Shown: positions 11,646-23,814, numbered from the stretch's first letter. The stretch is 64,000 nucleotides of DNA from Xanthostigma xanthostigma (GCA_963575645.1 OY754475.1:22544509-22608508), one strand, 5' to 3'. Numbers and translations are program-made. The notes: a model not told the origin generated them from the sequence alone.

Positions 11646-12106
11646 CCAGTGAACCGATTTTAATGAAATTTTGTAAATGTGTTCAACTTAAACTATAGGA
11701 TAGTTTTTATTAAATATTTTGTATAAAATTACGGTGTTTTGTAAATAAAAACTGTTTTAGTAACATGTAGCGACGCCTGACAGAATTTGCTAAAAGCTAT
11801 TAGTTCAGAAGCAAACAAAAAAAACTGTTTTAGCACCGCGTAGCGACATCTGATAGAATTTTCTCAAAGCTATTAATTCAGAATCAAATCTGGTAGAATT
11901 TGAACAAAGCTACTAGTTCAGAAGCAAATCTGGTAGAATTTGATCAAAACTATTAGTTCAGAAGCAAATCTGGTAGAATTTGCTCAAAACTATTAGTTCA
12001 GACATTTCTGCGCTGTCGTCGTCTTCACTACATTTTGTAGAATTTTCCGATAAAACAAAATATATCTATCGCACCCGGGTGAAACCGGGACGACCCGCTA
12101 GTTACC
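11640..12106 (+). mobile_element. Helitron-like 3' end with internal tandem repeats
   Basis: Begins near 'gaccagtgaaccgatttta', a wording seen in many insect Helitron-like or LINE-derived repeats. It ends with ACCCGGGTGAAACCGGGACG, then ACCCGCTAGT. A GC-rich potential hairpin just before CTAG followed by T is the usual Helitron 3' layout. The interior is the 40-bp array at 11780-12003. No replicase sequence is present. Confidence 0.5.
11780..12003 (+). repeat. 40-bp tandem repeat array
   Basis: Unit 'ctggtagaatttg.tcaaa.ctattagttcagaagcaaat' is seen with exact 40-bp spacing at 11890, 11930 and 11970, preceded by two more diverged and length-variable copies from about 11780. Confidence 0.85.
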
Positions 12107-12109
12107 TTT

Positions 12110-14110
12110 GTATATATTATTAGTATATATAGATCATCCGTCAAAGTATAGATAGGAAATAATCTACAAAAAAAAAATGTTGGCGTTATTTGGAATGGGC
12201 CACTCTTGTATCCGGCTCGAATCATCACCGAAAAACGGACACAAAACCACTACAATTAATTAATGTAAAATCTGACGGCTCAAATATTAATTAAAATAAT
12301 GTTAGACGGTTCGCTTCTCGAGTTTTAAGTCCGTATTAAAAATCAACTCGACAAGTCGTTATTCCTCACCGTTACCAAAGAATTAATTAATTAAGTCTCA
12401 CACTCCGTTTCATCAGTTTGATAATAACTAGGCATTACCCGAGTCTTCGCTCGCATTAATGTCGTTTTTTGGGGTTGAAATTCAAGCTTCATTCATTATT
12501 ATTTGGCGCAGTACGCAAAGGAATATTGCAATTTTATGTTTCAAACTCTGATTCGAGCAGTCCAGCCAATAGCGGTATTATGACGTCATCACGGTAAAAT
12601 ATTATTGTGTTCGTTCTAATTGCGTCACGTCGTTGAAAAATTATGAAGTTGGCAGCAATATAAGCGGCACATACATTTTATGCGTGGACCGGGTATGCGT
12701 TACGTCGTTTCAATTGGTTTGCCGCTCCACTCAGCGAACCGTATTATAATGAAGAGTCACTTCTCGAATTTTGATCACAGTTTAACTCTTTACGGGAAAT
12801 CAAATACAAACAGACCTCTGCATCGACGCGTCTTCTCCACGGTCCGGTATGAAATAATAATTATTATCCCGCAAAAGGGGGGCAAAGGGTAATGCGTCAT
12901 TATTATATATTGATAGAGGAATATATATATCTGAGATCGCAAGACAAAATCAGATATGCCTAATTGTTTTCTCACCTTCGAAGAGATTTCTAAAACTGCA
13001 TTTTTGGTAATAAACAGGAACTATTTGTTTTGTTCGTTTGTCGCGGGTAACCTGAGATACCACTGAACCGATTTGAAAAAATTATTTTGTTGTTTATAAG
13101 TCTATGCCTGTCCTCAATTATTATAGGCGACAATCAAAAAAAGGGGATAAGCAAGTGAACAAAAAAAGCATCCAGTTTTAAATAAATCGATACCAGATCC
13201 AAATAACCTTACAGGTGTAGGCGGTCCAAAAACCGATCAATTATTACAGAGTAACAAAAAAAAACATTACACTTCTTCTGATGCAGTCGAGTAAAAAAAG
13301 AGAAAGTCAAACTTTTTGACTACTGTGTTTATTCAACCGTAGATGGCAGTGTCGACGTCATTCATGCGTGCTCTATCTTTTTCTCAATCTATCTTTACCA
13401 TGTCGATTTTTCGTTTCATCGTCTCAGTAGCACTCCATCACTATAAAAATTTTGACTTCAAAAATATTTAATAAAAAACGGACTGTGTATTTCACACTAC
13501 GCTCTACAGAAGTGAAATGTATTATTGTAAACAAAAAAAATTAATAATAGCACAGAGCGCCGTCATTGAACCTACGATCTTTAGGCTACGAGACAACCGT
13601 TCTACCTCGCCGCCACCTTAGCTTAATGTTCTACAGCCGGTTATTAAAGATGCGGCACGTTCGTCACAAGTTAAATCTCGCGAATCGATTTTATCCTACC
13701 GCGCCAAAAAGAAGTTTCGCTTCTAAAAAATCGCCTCTCAATTCGCCATAAGCGGCTTTGGCACGTGACCGCAGATAAATATATGAATATATTCAGCCGA
13801 AAATATACGTCCGCGGCGCCCCATCTATAATCCATTATTCATGACAGGGCCGATGTAACATTCAACATTGTGTCGAATGCTACATCAACGGTTACACGCG
13901 GTGATGGTTGATGCTGTCGATGTGTGACGGGGAGAGCTCCCCCCCCCCCTCTTCGGCGCTTCGCCCTCACCGGTAATGTGTGCACGGTTAATCATCGACT
14001 GCGCGAACTATTCTTAAACGCGACGTTCCGATCAAAAAACGTGACCTGATACAGTAAAAAATCGCGCAAATTGCACTAATTTGCACTATTTTATATAGCG
14101 CGTATTTACC
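12110..14110. other. Intergenic, no gene recognised
   Basis: No domain-bearing frames. 13010-13090 resembles the Helitron-like 5' wording ('tgttcgtttgtcgc...ccactgaaccgatttgaaaa'). 13931-13945 is a C run. No other structure seen. Confidence 0.4.
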
Positions 14111-14154
14111 CAACATTTAACAGAAAGCATGTATAACGTTAGAGACGAAGACGT

Positions 14155-14378
14155 ATTTTCGTAGACACAGACATTTTAGTGCCTATTTGCGCTAATTTTG
14201 TGTACTGCACTAATTTTTTAGTGAATACTGTGCTAAGTGTCAACTGAGAGAACGAATTTCGAAGCCTGAACGCGCTCAGAGCTTATAAAGCTTGCAGACG
14301 ACATTTTTTTTAATAGACGCAGGCGCTTTAGTGTCTATTAGCGCACGTTTTTGTGTGCAGCACTATTTTCTACTTCGC
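14155..14378. repeat. Diverged direct duplication, spacing about 165 bp
   Basis: 'ttttagtgcctatttgcgct...gtgtactgcactaat' at 14172-14214 recurs as 'ctttagtgtctattagcgca...gtgtgcagcactat' at 14328-14369. Noncoding. Confidence 0.55.
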
Positions 14379-14548
14379 GTACAGCCAAAACGGCTCACTA
14401 GATTTATAACAAACTTTTTTTATTCGATTCATTTCAAGATTTTGTTGTTATTTTTACTTCTAGTTCCGGGGAGAAGCAAATTTTCAAAACGTTTCGCTGA
14501 TTTTAAGTGTTTTCTTAACAAAAATAATAAGTAATAAAAGAGTACGTA

Positions 14549-14759
14549 TGTAACACCACATCTTAAAAAGCCACACCGCCACTGATGCACGCTGGTGGTC
14601 ATGTAGAGAAACAGAGGCAAGATGGCAGCGGAACGTATGAACTAGGAAGCAGTGTTCATGTTAAAAAACTTAGATAAATAAATGTGTTGAATTAAATAAT
14701 ATTCATGTTACAAAATTACGTTAACAAATATGTTGAATAAAATAATAAAATTTGTTACA
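14549..14759 (+). mobile_element. LTR of a retrotransposon (211 bp)
   Basis: Begins TGTAACA and ends TGTTACA, giving the TG...CA ends and short inverted repeats of an LTR. AATAAA-type signals occur in the second half. It sits three bases before a tRNA-Lys primer-binding site, which fixes it as a 5' LTR. I found no second copy in the window, so the element is truncated or rearranged on its right. Confidence 0.7.
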
Positions 14760-14762
14760 AAC

Positions 14763-14780
14763 TGGCGCCCAACGTGGGGC
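14763..14780 (+). other. Primer-binding site complementary to tRNA-Lys
   Basis: TGGCGCCCAACGTGGGGC is the complement of the 3' end of tRNA-Lys(CUU), including the CCA-pairing TGG. It is the standard first internal feature after an LTR. The same site is used by several retroelement groups, so it does not identify the family. Downstream DNA (14781-15590) has only short open frames in which I recognise no gag or pol domain. Confidence 0.75.
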
Positions 14781-15217
14781 CCGATCACGCTCGAAAATAA
14801 GTTTAAATGTCAATTTAAATTAATAATTGTTACACATTTTAGACGTTTTCCAGAAGAGAATAATTAGTTTTTTTTTGTACGACAGTGTCGCCGCGTAGTG
14901 TTAGTTACGTATACTAAAATTGTTGAATGATAAAAAAGAAATTTCGTCAGCTCGAATCGAGCAAGTTTCTAGAATAAGCGTTAAAAAACACACAATAATA
15001 CTGAATTTATATCCGCTAAAAACAATCATAAATGTGTTTTTAATTAGTAATGTTAAACACCTGCTACTATTAAAAATACCACATAACATACGGAGTGTTC
15101 GTGAAAAGTCGGCACTTGCGACAAAGCTGAACGGACAGTTCAAAAACGCATCGGTGTAACTTTGTATTCTCTTTTTAACCGTGTAATTAAATATCAAATT
15201 TGCATCAGAAAAGGTTC

Positions 15218-15388
15218 CTTATATCATAAAATCTCGCTAAACAAATCTGTAGCCAAAAATCAATTGGTGTTTAGGCTATGCGCCCACGGACACTTTTTCT
15301 TAGAGACTTTTAAACATTATAATAAAACCATTTTCGATCAATTTAACCGAGAACCAAATCCCACAAGGTTTGTGCGGGGTCCTTTAGC
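15218..15388 (+). repeat. Dispersed repeat shared with 29592-29757
   Basis: Begins 'aaaatctcgctaaacaaatc', includes 'ggctatgcgcccacggaca' and 'cgatcaatttaaccgagaac', and ends at 'aggtttgtgcggggtcctt'. The 29.6-kb copy is about 80-85% similar by eye and has the same orientation. It overlaps a plus-strand open frame (15162-15587) that I do not regard as a real gene. Confidence 0.7.
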
Positions 15389-15589
15389 AGTCAAATACCA
15401 GCCACGTGTGCAGCGGTCTTTAGCTGAGTCTATATTTGCATTAAAGTCGCAGATATTATTATTAAATGCAAAACACGCGGCCAATGAAAATGAGGCGACC
15501 TCAACCTACATTTCTCTATACATATTTAAAAAAACTCGGGTCGCAGTGCGAAACCCTGCCGACAATATAGTGTATTTGCTTTTATAGGC

Positions 15590-16046
15590 AGTGTGGCTCT
15601 ATTGTATGAGCTTAACTTTGTTTTTGAACAAAATAAAAAAAATTACCCCTTAATACACCCCTTAAAACAACATTTTTTTAGTTAATTTTAATACTACATA
15701 TCAATTCAACATCTGTACTAAATTATATACACCCTTCTATATGTAAATCTATATCAGTAAACTTGTGTTTTCATAAAATTTGTAAGTCCGGTCCTGTGGG
15801 GCCGATTTTTTTAAAATTTTAGCTGCACATTTTAATAATTACTAAAGGGTTAAATTTCAATTTTGAAACGATTCTGAGAATTTTTTCGGTATTTTTGGGC
15901 CCGAAAACTTTTTTCAACCCCTAAATACCACCCTTAACATGGCCCGATTAGGCCCATTTTTAATAGGCTTCGTGCGGTGATGGATTCCAACGTGTGGACC
16001 AAATTTCGTTTAAATCGATTAAGTCTGTCGAGAGTTATCGTGCTAA
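15590..16046 (+). mobile_element. Probable 3' part of a retroposed or Helitron-like repeat
   Basis: The end reads 'gtgtggaccaaatttcgttt' and 'aaatcgattaagtctgtcg', followed at once by an AT microsatellite. This wording and a simple-repeat tail are typical of transposon-derived 3' ends in insects. No reverse transcriptase frame is visible. Confidence 0.35.
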
Positions 16047-16055
16047 CACATATAT

Positions 16056-16092
<37 letters not shown>

Positions 16093-16106
16093 CATATATA
16101 TATAAA
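16047..16106. repeat. (AT)n microsatellite
   Basis: Interrupted run of AT dinucleotides, about 55 bp. Confidence 0.95.
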
Positions 16107-16431
16107 CATTTCCAAAAATGGTGCCAAACTTCTTAGAAACTTATGAAACGTCGAGAAATTTTGGTCCGACCCCTAGGTCCCGCCATCCGACCGACGCCAA
16201 TAGTGTAAGTGCCTTATGGCAAATACACTAATAAAATATATCAAGTCCTTTTGATCGTTGAGGTAACTGCGATCTCCGCGTTTTTAATTACGTTTTATCA
16301 TGTTTACATTGCGAGTTCAAACGACGAACTAACATCAACTACTCGTTTCAAAGTTAATAATATTTTCGTCTTAAATGCAGCCGAGGATTGCCCAGCGGTC
16401 CATTAAAAAAAATCTATATTACCGTTCCAAC

Positions 16432-17101
16432 CAGTGGCGTAGCTTGGACTAATCTAAACGCGGGCGAAATCGCATCAGCAAAACCCTTTTCTTTTATTTC
16501 CAAAGTAGTGATGTGTCGCTCCTGAGGGAGTCGTTCATAATAACCGACTGCTTTCTTGGAGTGGAGCGAGTCGCTCTTTTTTTTTGTGAATGACTCACTC
16601 CTGAGCGCCATTGCTCTGTGCTGAGCTGTTCTGTACTGTTGCATTCGCACATTTACAGAGCGCACACACGTACGGACTTATCTTTGCTGTCGTTTAATGT
16701 TGAATAACACACTGTAAGTGCAATAGTACTAAGCTTACAGTGACTTAAACCATTCACATTGACGTCGTTGACAAAGATATAATATTATTGTTATTGTTAG
16801 GTAAGCTTTTATTATACTTTATAGTTTATCCGAAATGCGAATAATATAAGATCAGAATCATATTAAAATGAGCTCAGAGCTGAGTGTGTGTATTGTGCTG
16901 TGTAATGCTACGTGACTCCTGAGCATGCATGATGGTAGTTCACACCTCTGCAGTCTGCACTCTTGTATAGTGCGTACTGTCTAGTGTCGCTCCTTTGAAC
17001 GACTCGCTGTAGGCGACTCTTTTTAATGAGCGGAGCGCACGGAGCCAGCTCCCAATAAAGAGTCATGTGGACACATCACTACACGCCTAGCCACGCCACT
17101 G
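16432..17101. mobile_element. hAT-type nonautonomous element
   Basis: Ends CAGTGGCGTAGCTTGG and the complement of CAGTGGCGTGGCTAGG. The flanks are GTTCCAAC (16424-16431) and GTTCCAAA (17102-17109), an 8-bp target duplication with one difference. CAGTG ends plus 8 bp duplication are diagnostic of hAT. Subterminal 'gtcgctcct...gagtcgttc' and 'ggagcgagtcgctc' words repeat in both orientations, as expected for transposase-binding repeats. No transposase remains. Confidence 0.85.
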
Positions 17102-17109
17102 GTTCCAAA

Positions 17110-19250
17110 TGCACAAGTGGGATATGGTATTAATTTCAATCAAAATTCACGTTTAACCGATATGAAAAATATACCCGCCATAAAACATCATCTTATTTTA
17201 TACTAGCCGTTATCCGCGTCACCGCACGCGTTAACAGAAATGTTATTTTAATTATTATGTCAAACGTCAATATTTTTTTTTTTTAAGCTGGAGTGGTCCC
17301 GTCGCCCAATTGTTTACGACGCAGGCGTTCTACAACGACACGATTTAAGAGATGTGCGAGACGCGCAAACAAACCGCCAGCATATAAACTCCGGTGGTCC
17401 CGGAGCACGCTTTTAAACAAAACCGGAACAACAAAAGAGCCTGTTTAACTAAACGTCAGCCCACATTGTCATAACAAAACAAAACACATCGACTGGGTGA
17501 TTCCAACGCTCCATTGTATAGACCTAACCGGAGTGAGGAGGAGGGACGACGGGGGGAGCGAGGGGAGAAAAACACCTATATAATATGTGAATAACTAAAA
17601 TATCTAGTCCATAATAATAAAAAGCTTACCGAAAGCTCTGAGTTGAAAGCTCGCTATACACGAGAACACGTTCATATTTTATTTAAAGCGCTTTGCAAAA
17701 AAAAAAATAAAATAAAATCCGCGCATATATAATAAAACATGCGTGAACGATATACCGACTGTTCGACAAGTAATCGACCGACGACGTTCGTACAATCAGC
17801 TCCGTGAAGAAGTTTTTATTTAGAATGTGACTTTTATACGGTAAAAAGTTACCTACTGTTCAGAACGAAATGAAACTTGGCATATTGGTAGCTTTTAATA
17901 AGATAATGAACCATCTAAAATTTCAAAAAGCTAAAGCGAACCAAAAAAAAAAAGTAATTAATGTTAAACGTTTTTGCATTTAACATTGAACCTTATGAGA
18001 AATCACAGATTTTTTCACAAAAAGCACCGTTCAGATTTCAATGAATTTTGTATCAACAGAAAGAAAAAACAAACATTTCGATATTTTAAAAATTGAGGTG
18101 CGACGGCGTCATTTCATAGAAGTCTGTTGACGACGACAGATGTGCGCGCACGTTTTTACCTATACCTACCTATCTACCTTGTTCTACTCATTGTGAATAT
18201 GGAGTTTAAAAATGATAATTATATGGATTTATTAATAAGCCTTGTTCATAATAGGCCAGTGTTGGGACAAGACTTTAGAAAATTACACAAATAAACAAGC
18301 AAGACATAACGTACTTGCACTTCTTCGCCCTTCAAGTATAGAACTGATATCGATAACAACGGACGCGCTCTCATTTATTCACGGATCGTGTACAAAGGTA
18401 ATCGCTTCGCGTCGGCCCGTTACCCGTTGACTAAAAACGGTCGTTAAGAAGAGCCCTAAGTCGACGAAAAACCGGCGGCAATCCACAAATTCGGGCGAAG
18501 CCGGACCGGGCCGCTTGTAATTGACAAAAGTCGTACAGCATTTATTTTATTACAACAAAAATACAAACGCAATATTAATATACGACACTGGGTCAATAAC
18601 CTTAATGAAAATAGGACCAGTATTTCTTCCTTGTTTGAACATCCGGTATGCATAGTTCTAGAACACCGATCACAGAACAAATCGCATTGTCGGGGGTCCC
18701 GGGCATGTTCCCTGCGAGGGGGGTCACGCCCGCCCGCTCGAGGCGCCATGGCAGGGCTCCGCCGTGAATTATATCAGCTGTTTTCGTTACAACGGCTGAC
18801 TGTTTATTAGGTTAAACACTCAATGTGCCGCTCTATTTACAACCGTTGAAACGCACCGTTACAGTTGCCGGTTCAGTTACAGAAAATGCCATGTTTCCGA
18901 ACAAACTGGTATCAAAAATCCGAATGATATGGTTGGATGATATTTTTAACCGATTAATAAAAAGAGGTTATCAGTTCGACATATGGCAGGTCATAACTGC
19001 TCGAGGGGTTAACGGATTTGAATAATTTCAACGCCCCTGTGTTTAAAACGCTTACAGAACGGTTCGTTATAATTTTCATTCATTTATTTATAAAATTTAG
19101 AAATCAAATATCAAGAATCCGGGTAACAATGCGCAAAGTATTGCAAAACCACTAAAAAGTAAAATATAAAAAATATTAACGTCTTTCAAAAAATTCACTA
19201 AAAAGCCGAAAATATTTAAAATTTGTTAATTTAAATTAAACGGCCGTGTC
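17110..19250. other. Intergenic, no gene recognised
   Basis: Short open frames only. The minus-strand frame at 18456-18749 is cysteine/arginine-rich at its start but has no domain. 17280-17580 is somewhat GC-richer. No RNA gene seen. Confidence 0.4.
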
Positions 19251-19309
19251 TTTCGATTGCGTTGACTTTGAAGTTTGATTTTTTCACAGCTTTAACGGAT
19301 TGCAGATCT

Positions 19310-19410
19310 GAATATTTGATATGTTAATTTCAACTTGACACCTCCACTCGTTCCTGAGAAAAATGGTCTTGACAGACAGAAAGACGGACAACGAAGTGAA
19401 GGGTACACTA
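19310..19410 (+). mobile_element. Retroposon-like 3' fragment
   Basis: 'tcgttcctgagaaaaatggt' followed by 'gacagacagaaagacggaca' and 'acgaagtg' resembles the end of a repeat family widespread in insect genomes. Assignment is from remembered wording only. Confidence 0.35.
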
Positions 19411-19929
19411 AAAAGTACAAAAGTAGGCATATAAAACTGGTGCCGTCTCCAAAAATTGTATTAACTATACGTACAAAATTGGTTTACGTTCGTAGCTATG
19501 TTTCACCTTTGGGCCACGCGTTTTGATGGCGCCAATTCGCCTTCGAATATCATAAACTGTGTAAACACGTAACTTCCGTCCGAAAAAGGATCCGAGTCGC
19601 ATCTGAACGAGTTTCATTACGAACAGGGTGGTCCGCGATCGAACGTTATTGATTTAACCCATCCCTGACAAGAGTCGTCGAAGAGACCCGGCTCCCGTTC
19701 TCGCTCGCACAGCCCCCCCGATGATTCTGTTACATTCAAATCTGTTTATATTGGAGTCCCTGATGAAATATACAATTTATTCAATATCCTAATTCCGAAA
19801 GCAAACGTCGCTACACTGCCAGACATTCTCGGATTCGATATTTTCATATTTACTTATCAACTCGTTGGGTATACGGACTGTTTTCCAACCACCGACTTCA
19901 GATTCACGTCCAAACTTACAAACTTTACC

Positions 19930-20626
19930 TTTTTGACGTGATAACGTCTTATAAATTGATGAATCACCAATATTATAAATTGATAAAACACCGGCTGCAT
20001 GTACGAAAAAGTGTAACGTAACGTTCCTAACGTTCGTAACGCGTAACGCATAACGCGTAACGTTCCGCCTGACCCTGTGCGTGCTTTTTGCTAATTTCTC
20101 GCTCAATTTAAATCAGATCGGTTTGAAACCAGTCTTAAACGAAAGAGGAGAACATTTTACATAGATTTCGTATAACAGAATTTGCCTAAACAGTTTTTTT
20201 ATACAAATTTATATAGAAAAATATTTTATACAAATTTATATAGAAAAATAGCTGTATAAATGCAATGTTGTCTAATGCATGGCGCGACGCGGTCGGTTGT
20301 CTTTGTTTGCCGTACATGGAAATTAGAAGCAAACGTATGTCTTGTCTTAACATGAAAACGGCTGCATTTCTAATGTTTAATTCAATTTTTTGACATTAGT
20401 ATATTGTGAAATGCAACGCCTTCTAAGTTAAGTATTGGAATAACTAATTATTATTAGAACATAATACTTTGTAAGTTGCAAACGTCACTTTTGACATTTC
20501 TTATCATTCCGACACCAAGGATAAGCGGATTGAAACCAAATTTTGGGAGGTTTAGGTTATGTATTACGGAATACGTTATCACGTAAAACTATCGTCCGTA
20601 AACCGACTTTACAGACAATTTTTTTG
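19930..20626 (-). mobile_element. 'ACGTGATAACG' MITE, copy 2 (long form)
   Basis: Right end at 20626 reads, inverted, TTGTCTGTAAAGTCGGTTTA with ACGTGATAACG behind it. Left end at 19930 reads TTTTGACGTGATAACGTC. About 700 bp, against roughly 200-260 bp for the other copies, so it keeps or has gained about 450 bp of interior. Close to its left end 'cgtaacg' is repeated many times (20016-20066). Confidence 0.7.
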
Positions 20627-20640
20627 TATTATTATTATTA

Positions 20641-21037
20641 CAGTCGAACCTGGATAATCAAGAGTTCAAGAGACCGCGATCTCTTTTTCGCTTATGGAGG
20701 TTTTTCACTAACCCGAGTCTTTAGCTTCTACAGGAGACCAATAGAGGTCTATAAAAACTATACAAAAGCAATGTTAGTTAGTTCAGCTATTTATGACTCA
20801 TTCTTAAATTTCGTGGAACTATTAATACGTTCGACTATCGCTTACAGAGGTACAGGCAAGTAGTAGTCTCAGTTATAGAGTTCCACGAGTGAAAAAACGT
20901 CGTTCTCTTATGTAGAGGTTTCTGCTTCTCGCTTATATAGAGGTTTTAGAGGGTTACAAAGACGGTACCTAATGGCAATTACTCTCACTTAGAGAGTTTT
21001 CTCGCTTACCCAGTTCTCACTCACTCAGGTTTGCCTG
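20641..21037. mobile_element. Tc1/mariner- or pogo-type MITE
   Basis: Ends CAGTCGAACCTGGATAATC and the complement of CAGGCAAACCTGAGTGAGTG, both flanked by TA (20639-20640, 21038-21039). The interior repeats 'tcgcttat(at)agaggttt' four times. It sits next to the left-reading MITE ending at 20626. Confidence 0.65.
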
Positions 21038-21318
21038 TATTATATACAATCTACCAATAAAACAAAAAAACATTTCGAATGTATAGACCTGAAGTTCATA
21101 GATGCGGTAAAAATAACAGATAGCATGTAAGAATAAAATAATTAATGAAAGATTAAAGGATGAAACCTGGTGGCATATTATAGGATCAATGAAATTGCAA
21201 ATACTGAAGGTATTATTGCATTTTATTTTCTGACGTTTTGGCAATCTTTACGCCATCTTCGGAGAATCAATGCTGTCTTTTTTTTCCAGTATTATTGTTA
21301 TGTAAAAGATAAATGATA

Positions 21319-21470
21319 ATCTTCAAATAAATAAAATTGTCGACCAATTTTTTCAGACCATATATTGACAAAAATTATATAAAAATATAAATCAAAATAA
21401 CAAAGGATGACGTTTCGATCCGGATATATGGTCTGAAAAAAATTGGTCGACAATTTTATTTATTTGAAGC
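21319..21470. repeat. Foldback element with arms of about 55 bp
   Basis: Arms 'cttcaaataaataaaattgt / cgaccaattttttcagacc' at 21319-21357 and their complement at 21430-21469. Inside is 'ggatgacgtttcgatccgga'. Same family as 29820-30305. The right arm is the site of the hAT insertion at 21470. Confidence 0.75.
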
Positions 21471-22302
21471 AGGGCTGCCAGATGAACGGATTTTTCCGTT
21501 CCAAACGGATTTTTCGAGTAGAAATAAATTTGAACGGATAATGGAACGGATTTCATGATCTGAACGGATTTAACGGATTTTCTAACTTTTCCGAATTTTT
21601 TACCTTTTTTACTACATAATATAAATTCAAACTTCACTCGATAATCGATAATTTGGGGACATTCGGGTATTTTTAGCACATTCGAGCATATCTGAGCACG
21701 TTTCTTTCACTACCTCTGTCCTACTCCTCTCTCTATTTGGGTAGAAAAAGATAAGAGAGTGTATGAAACAATGTGTTCGCGAAACACACACCTATATCGA
21801 TGAATATCGACTCGCTATCTTTGTCTGATGCGTTTTTTTCACACAACTGGAGTCAAGTGTTTCGAGTTACACGGATTTACGGAACACATTGAGGATTTAA
21901 CTGATTGTACTGCCGCGTTTGTTACTATCGCAACATTCTAACAGTCAATATAATATTTTTATTTCATAAAAATGTGAAAAATCTACGAAATAATCGATTC
22001 ATTGGATGTGAAAAAATGAATCATTTCTATTCAATTTAAAGTCTGTTTGTAAGTAAAAGTAAATTCAACGTCTTATACGAAATTCATTTAATAATGTTAA
22101 TAATAAAGCCATAATGAAGGTGGAAACATGTCGATGTGTCGTTTATGGTACCGCATACTTCACTTTACTGTCTATCTCTCTCACACTCATTGCATTAATG
22201 GGTGAACCGGGCGAACGGATGGAAACGGATTTTTCAGACCACTTCCCCCACCACTTTTTGCCTTTCCGACGGATTTCTGAGGAGAGAAATCTGGCAGCCC
22301 TG
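21470..22302. mobile_element. hAT-type nonautonomous element with perfect 8-bp target duplication
   Basis: Ends CAGGGCTGCCAGATG and the complement of CAGGGCTGCCAGATT. The flanks are ATTTGAAG (21462-21469) and ATTTGAAG (22303-22310), an exact 8-bp duplication. 'GAACGGATTT' and 'AACGGATTTTTC' words are repeated near both ends. 833 bp without transposase. It interrupts an older repeat: the sequence after the right duplication ('aattctattcagacgttaat') matches the complement of that next to the related foldback near 29.8 kb. Confidence 0.9.
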
Positions 22303-22310
22303 ATTTGAAG

Positions 22311-23280
22311 AATTCTATTCAGACGTTAATCAAAGATTTGGATAAATGATAATAATACTAAGTTAATAACAATAATACTGAAAAAAAGACAGCACACCCT
22401 GTATAACGTGACCACACACCGAGTGAACGGACAAATTAAATAACTTCGCAAATATAATCATTCGTTAAACATTTTTAATGAAATTTCGCTGTTTAAATAT
22501 GAAATGTGAAAAAAAAACAGACACGCTTTATTAAAACTGACGTATAAATTTTATTGGTTAATTTGACTGACATGAGTGTACCGTATAAAAATAACACCTA
22601 GGGTCGTAAAATGAGTTATTTATATATTACGACGAGATGGAGCATTACGTATGGAACGAGCGCTACCCATTGCGCACGAAACACAAGCAAGAAAAAGGTT
22701 CCGTTGCAATACGAAGTCCAAAACGCCTAACGACAGTCAAACTATATTTTTTTCACCCAGAAATAAAAACATTTGAGTAAAAATTGTTTCCACGCCGGCA
22801 TTTTCCTTTCCACAAACAGATAATATTAATATAACGCGTACTGCGCCACTGAAAAAGACTGCCGTTGTCGATCGATGACGTAGCGGTGTTTAACTTACGG
22901 CGTTTGGACTCTATATAACTTTTGCCTGGGACTGTACTGTTCATAGGCACTCAAACAATGATAACACGACGCAGACAGGTGGGTATAAATGAGCACAAAG
23001 CACTAAGCAGGTAGGTACCATGTAAACATAGTGTTTACTTGCAACTGTTGCTTCTCAATGCGGTAACGCAACAGGTCTGGCCAAACTATAGACCTCGGGG
23101 CGAACGCATTAACAAACGATTACGACCTATCAAGTATAAACAATACAATACACGTCGAAATGTAGACCTCTGTTTTCAAGTCGGCTAAAAACAAATTTAC
23201 TTGATAATATACGGAGTAAAAATGATAAACATTCCGGTTTATAATCATCAGCTTTTAAAAATTATTGATTTTTAAATGAG
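22311..23280. other. Intergenic, no gene recognised
   Basis: First 90 bp is the older repeat split by the hAT insertion. The remainder has no domain-bearing frame or structured repeat. Confidence 0.4.
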
Positions 23281-23745
23281 CTGTACGGAAGCACTCTCCC
23301 GTACTCTTAAATGTTCTATTTTTTTTCTACAAAACATTGCACGTTTCGCATAATGTAACTCATCGCATTAATATAATTTCAATTAGACATAACAAGAAGC
23401 CCCTGTGTAGCGTGACCTTCCGTATAAGTAAATGTTCCCCCGCGCAAGTAAATGTTGTTTCGACCGTACAAAACATAGCATGTTTCGTCCATAGTTCATC
23501 TCATTCATTTATTTTTAAATAAAAATAACGTAAATGCACTCTGTCCGAGGTGAGCTTCCGCATAAGTAAATGTGCCCCCGTGCAAGTAAATGTTGTTTCG
23601 ACCGCATAAAACATAGCATGTTTCGTCCATTATTCGTCGCATTAAAATAATTTTAAATAAACATATATCTAGCGGAAGTGCACTCTGTCTGGAGTGAACT
23701 TCCGTACTTGTAAATGTTCCCCCGTACGGGTAAATGTTCACCAGC
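23281..23745. repeat. 138-bp tandem repeat array, about 3.3 copies
   Basis: 'caaaacat.gca.gtttcg' recurs at 23330 and 23468, and 'cgaccg' at 23461 and 23599, both with 138-bp spacing. Each unit holds 'agtaaatgttcccccg.gcaagtaaatgttg', itself a short internal duplication, and 'gcactctgtc.g.agtgaacttccg'. Noncoding. Confidence 0.85.
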
Positions 23746-23814
23746 TCTGTTAAGTGGCGTTCTCGTTTATCAGAACAGTATTGCGGCGATGACGTTTACT
23801 TGCTCTTCGTACTC

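Noticed and set aside
15162-15587. 141-codon plus-strand frame
   Set aside because: Built partly from a dispersed repeat also present at 29.6 kb; no domain and no splice or start context.
18456-18749. Minus-strand frame with C/R-rich start resembling a zinc-binding segment
   Set aside because: Cysteine spacing does not match a known finger and the rest is not protein-like.
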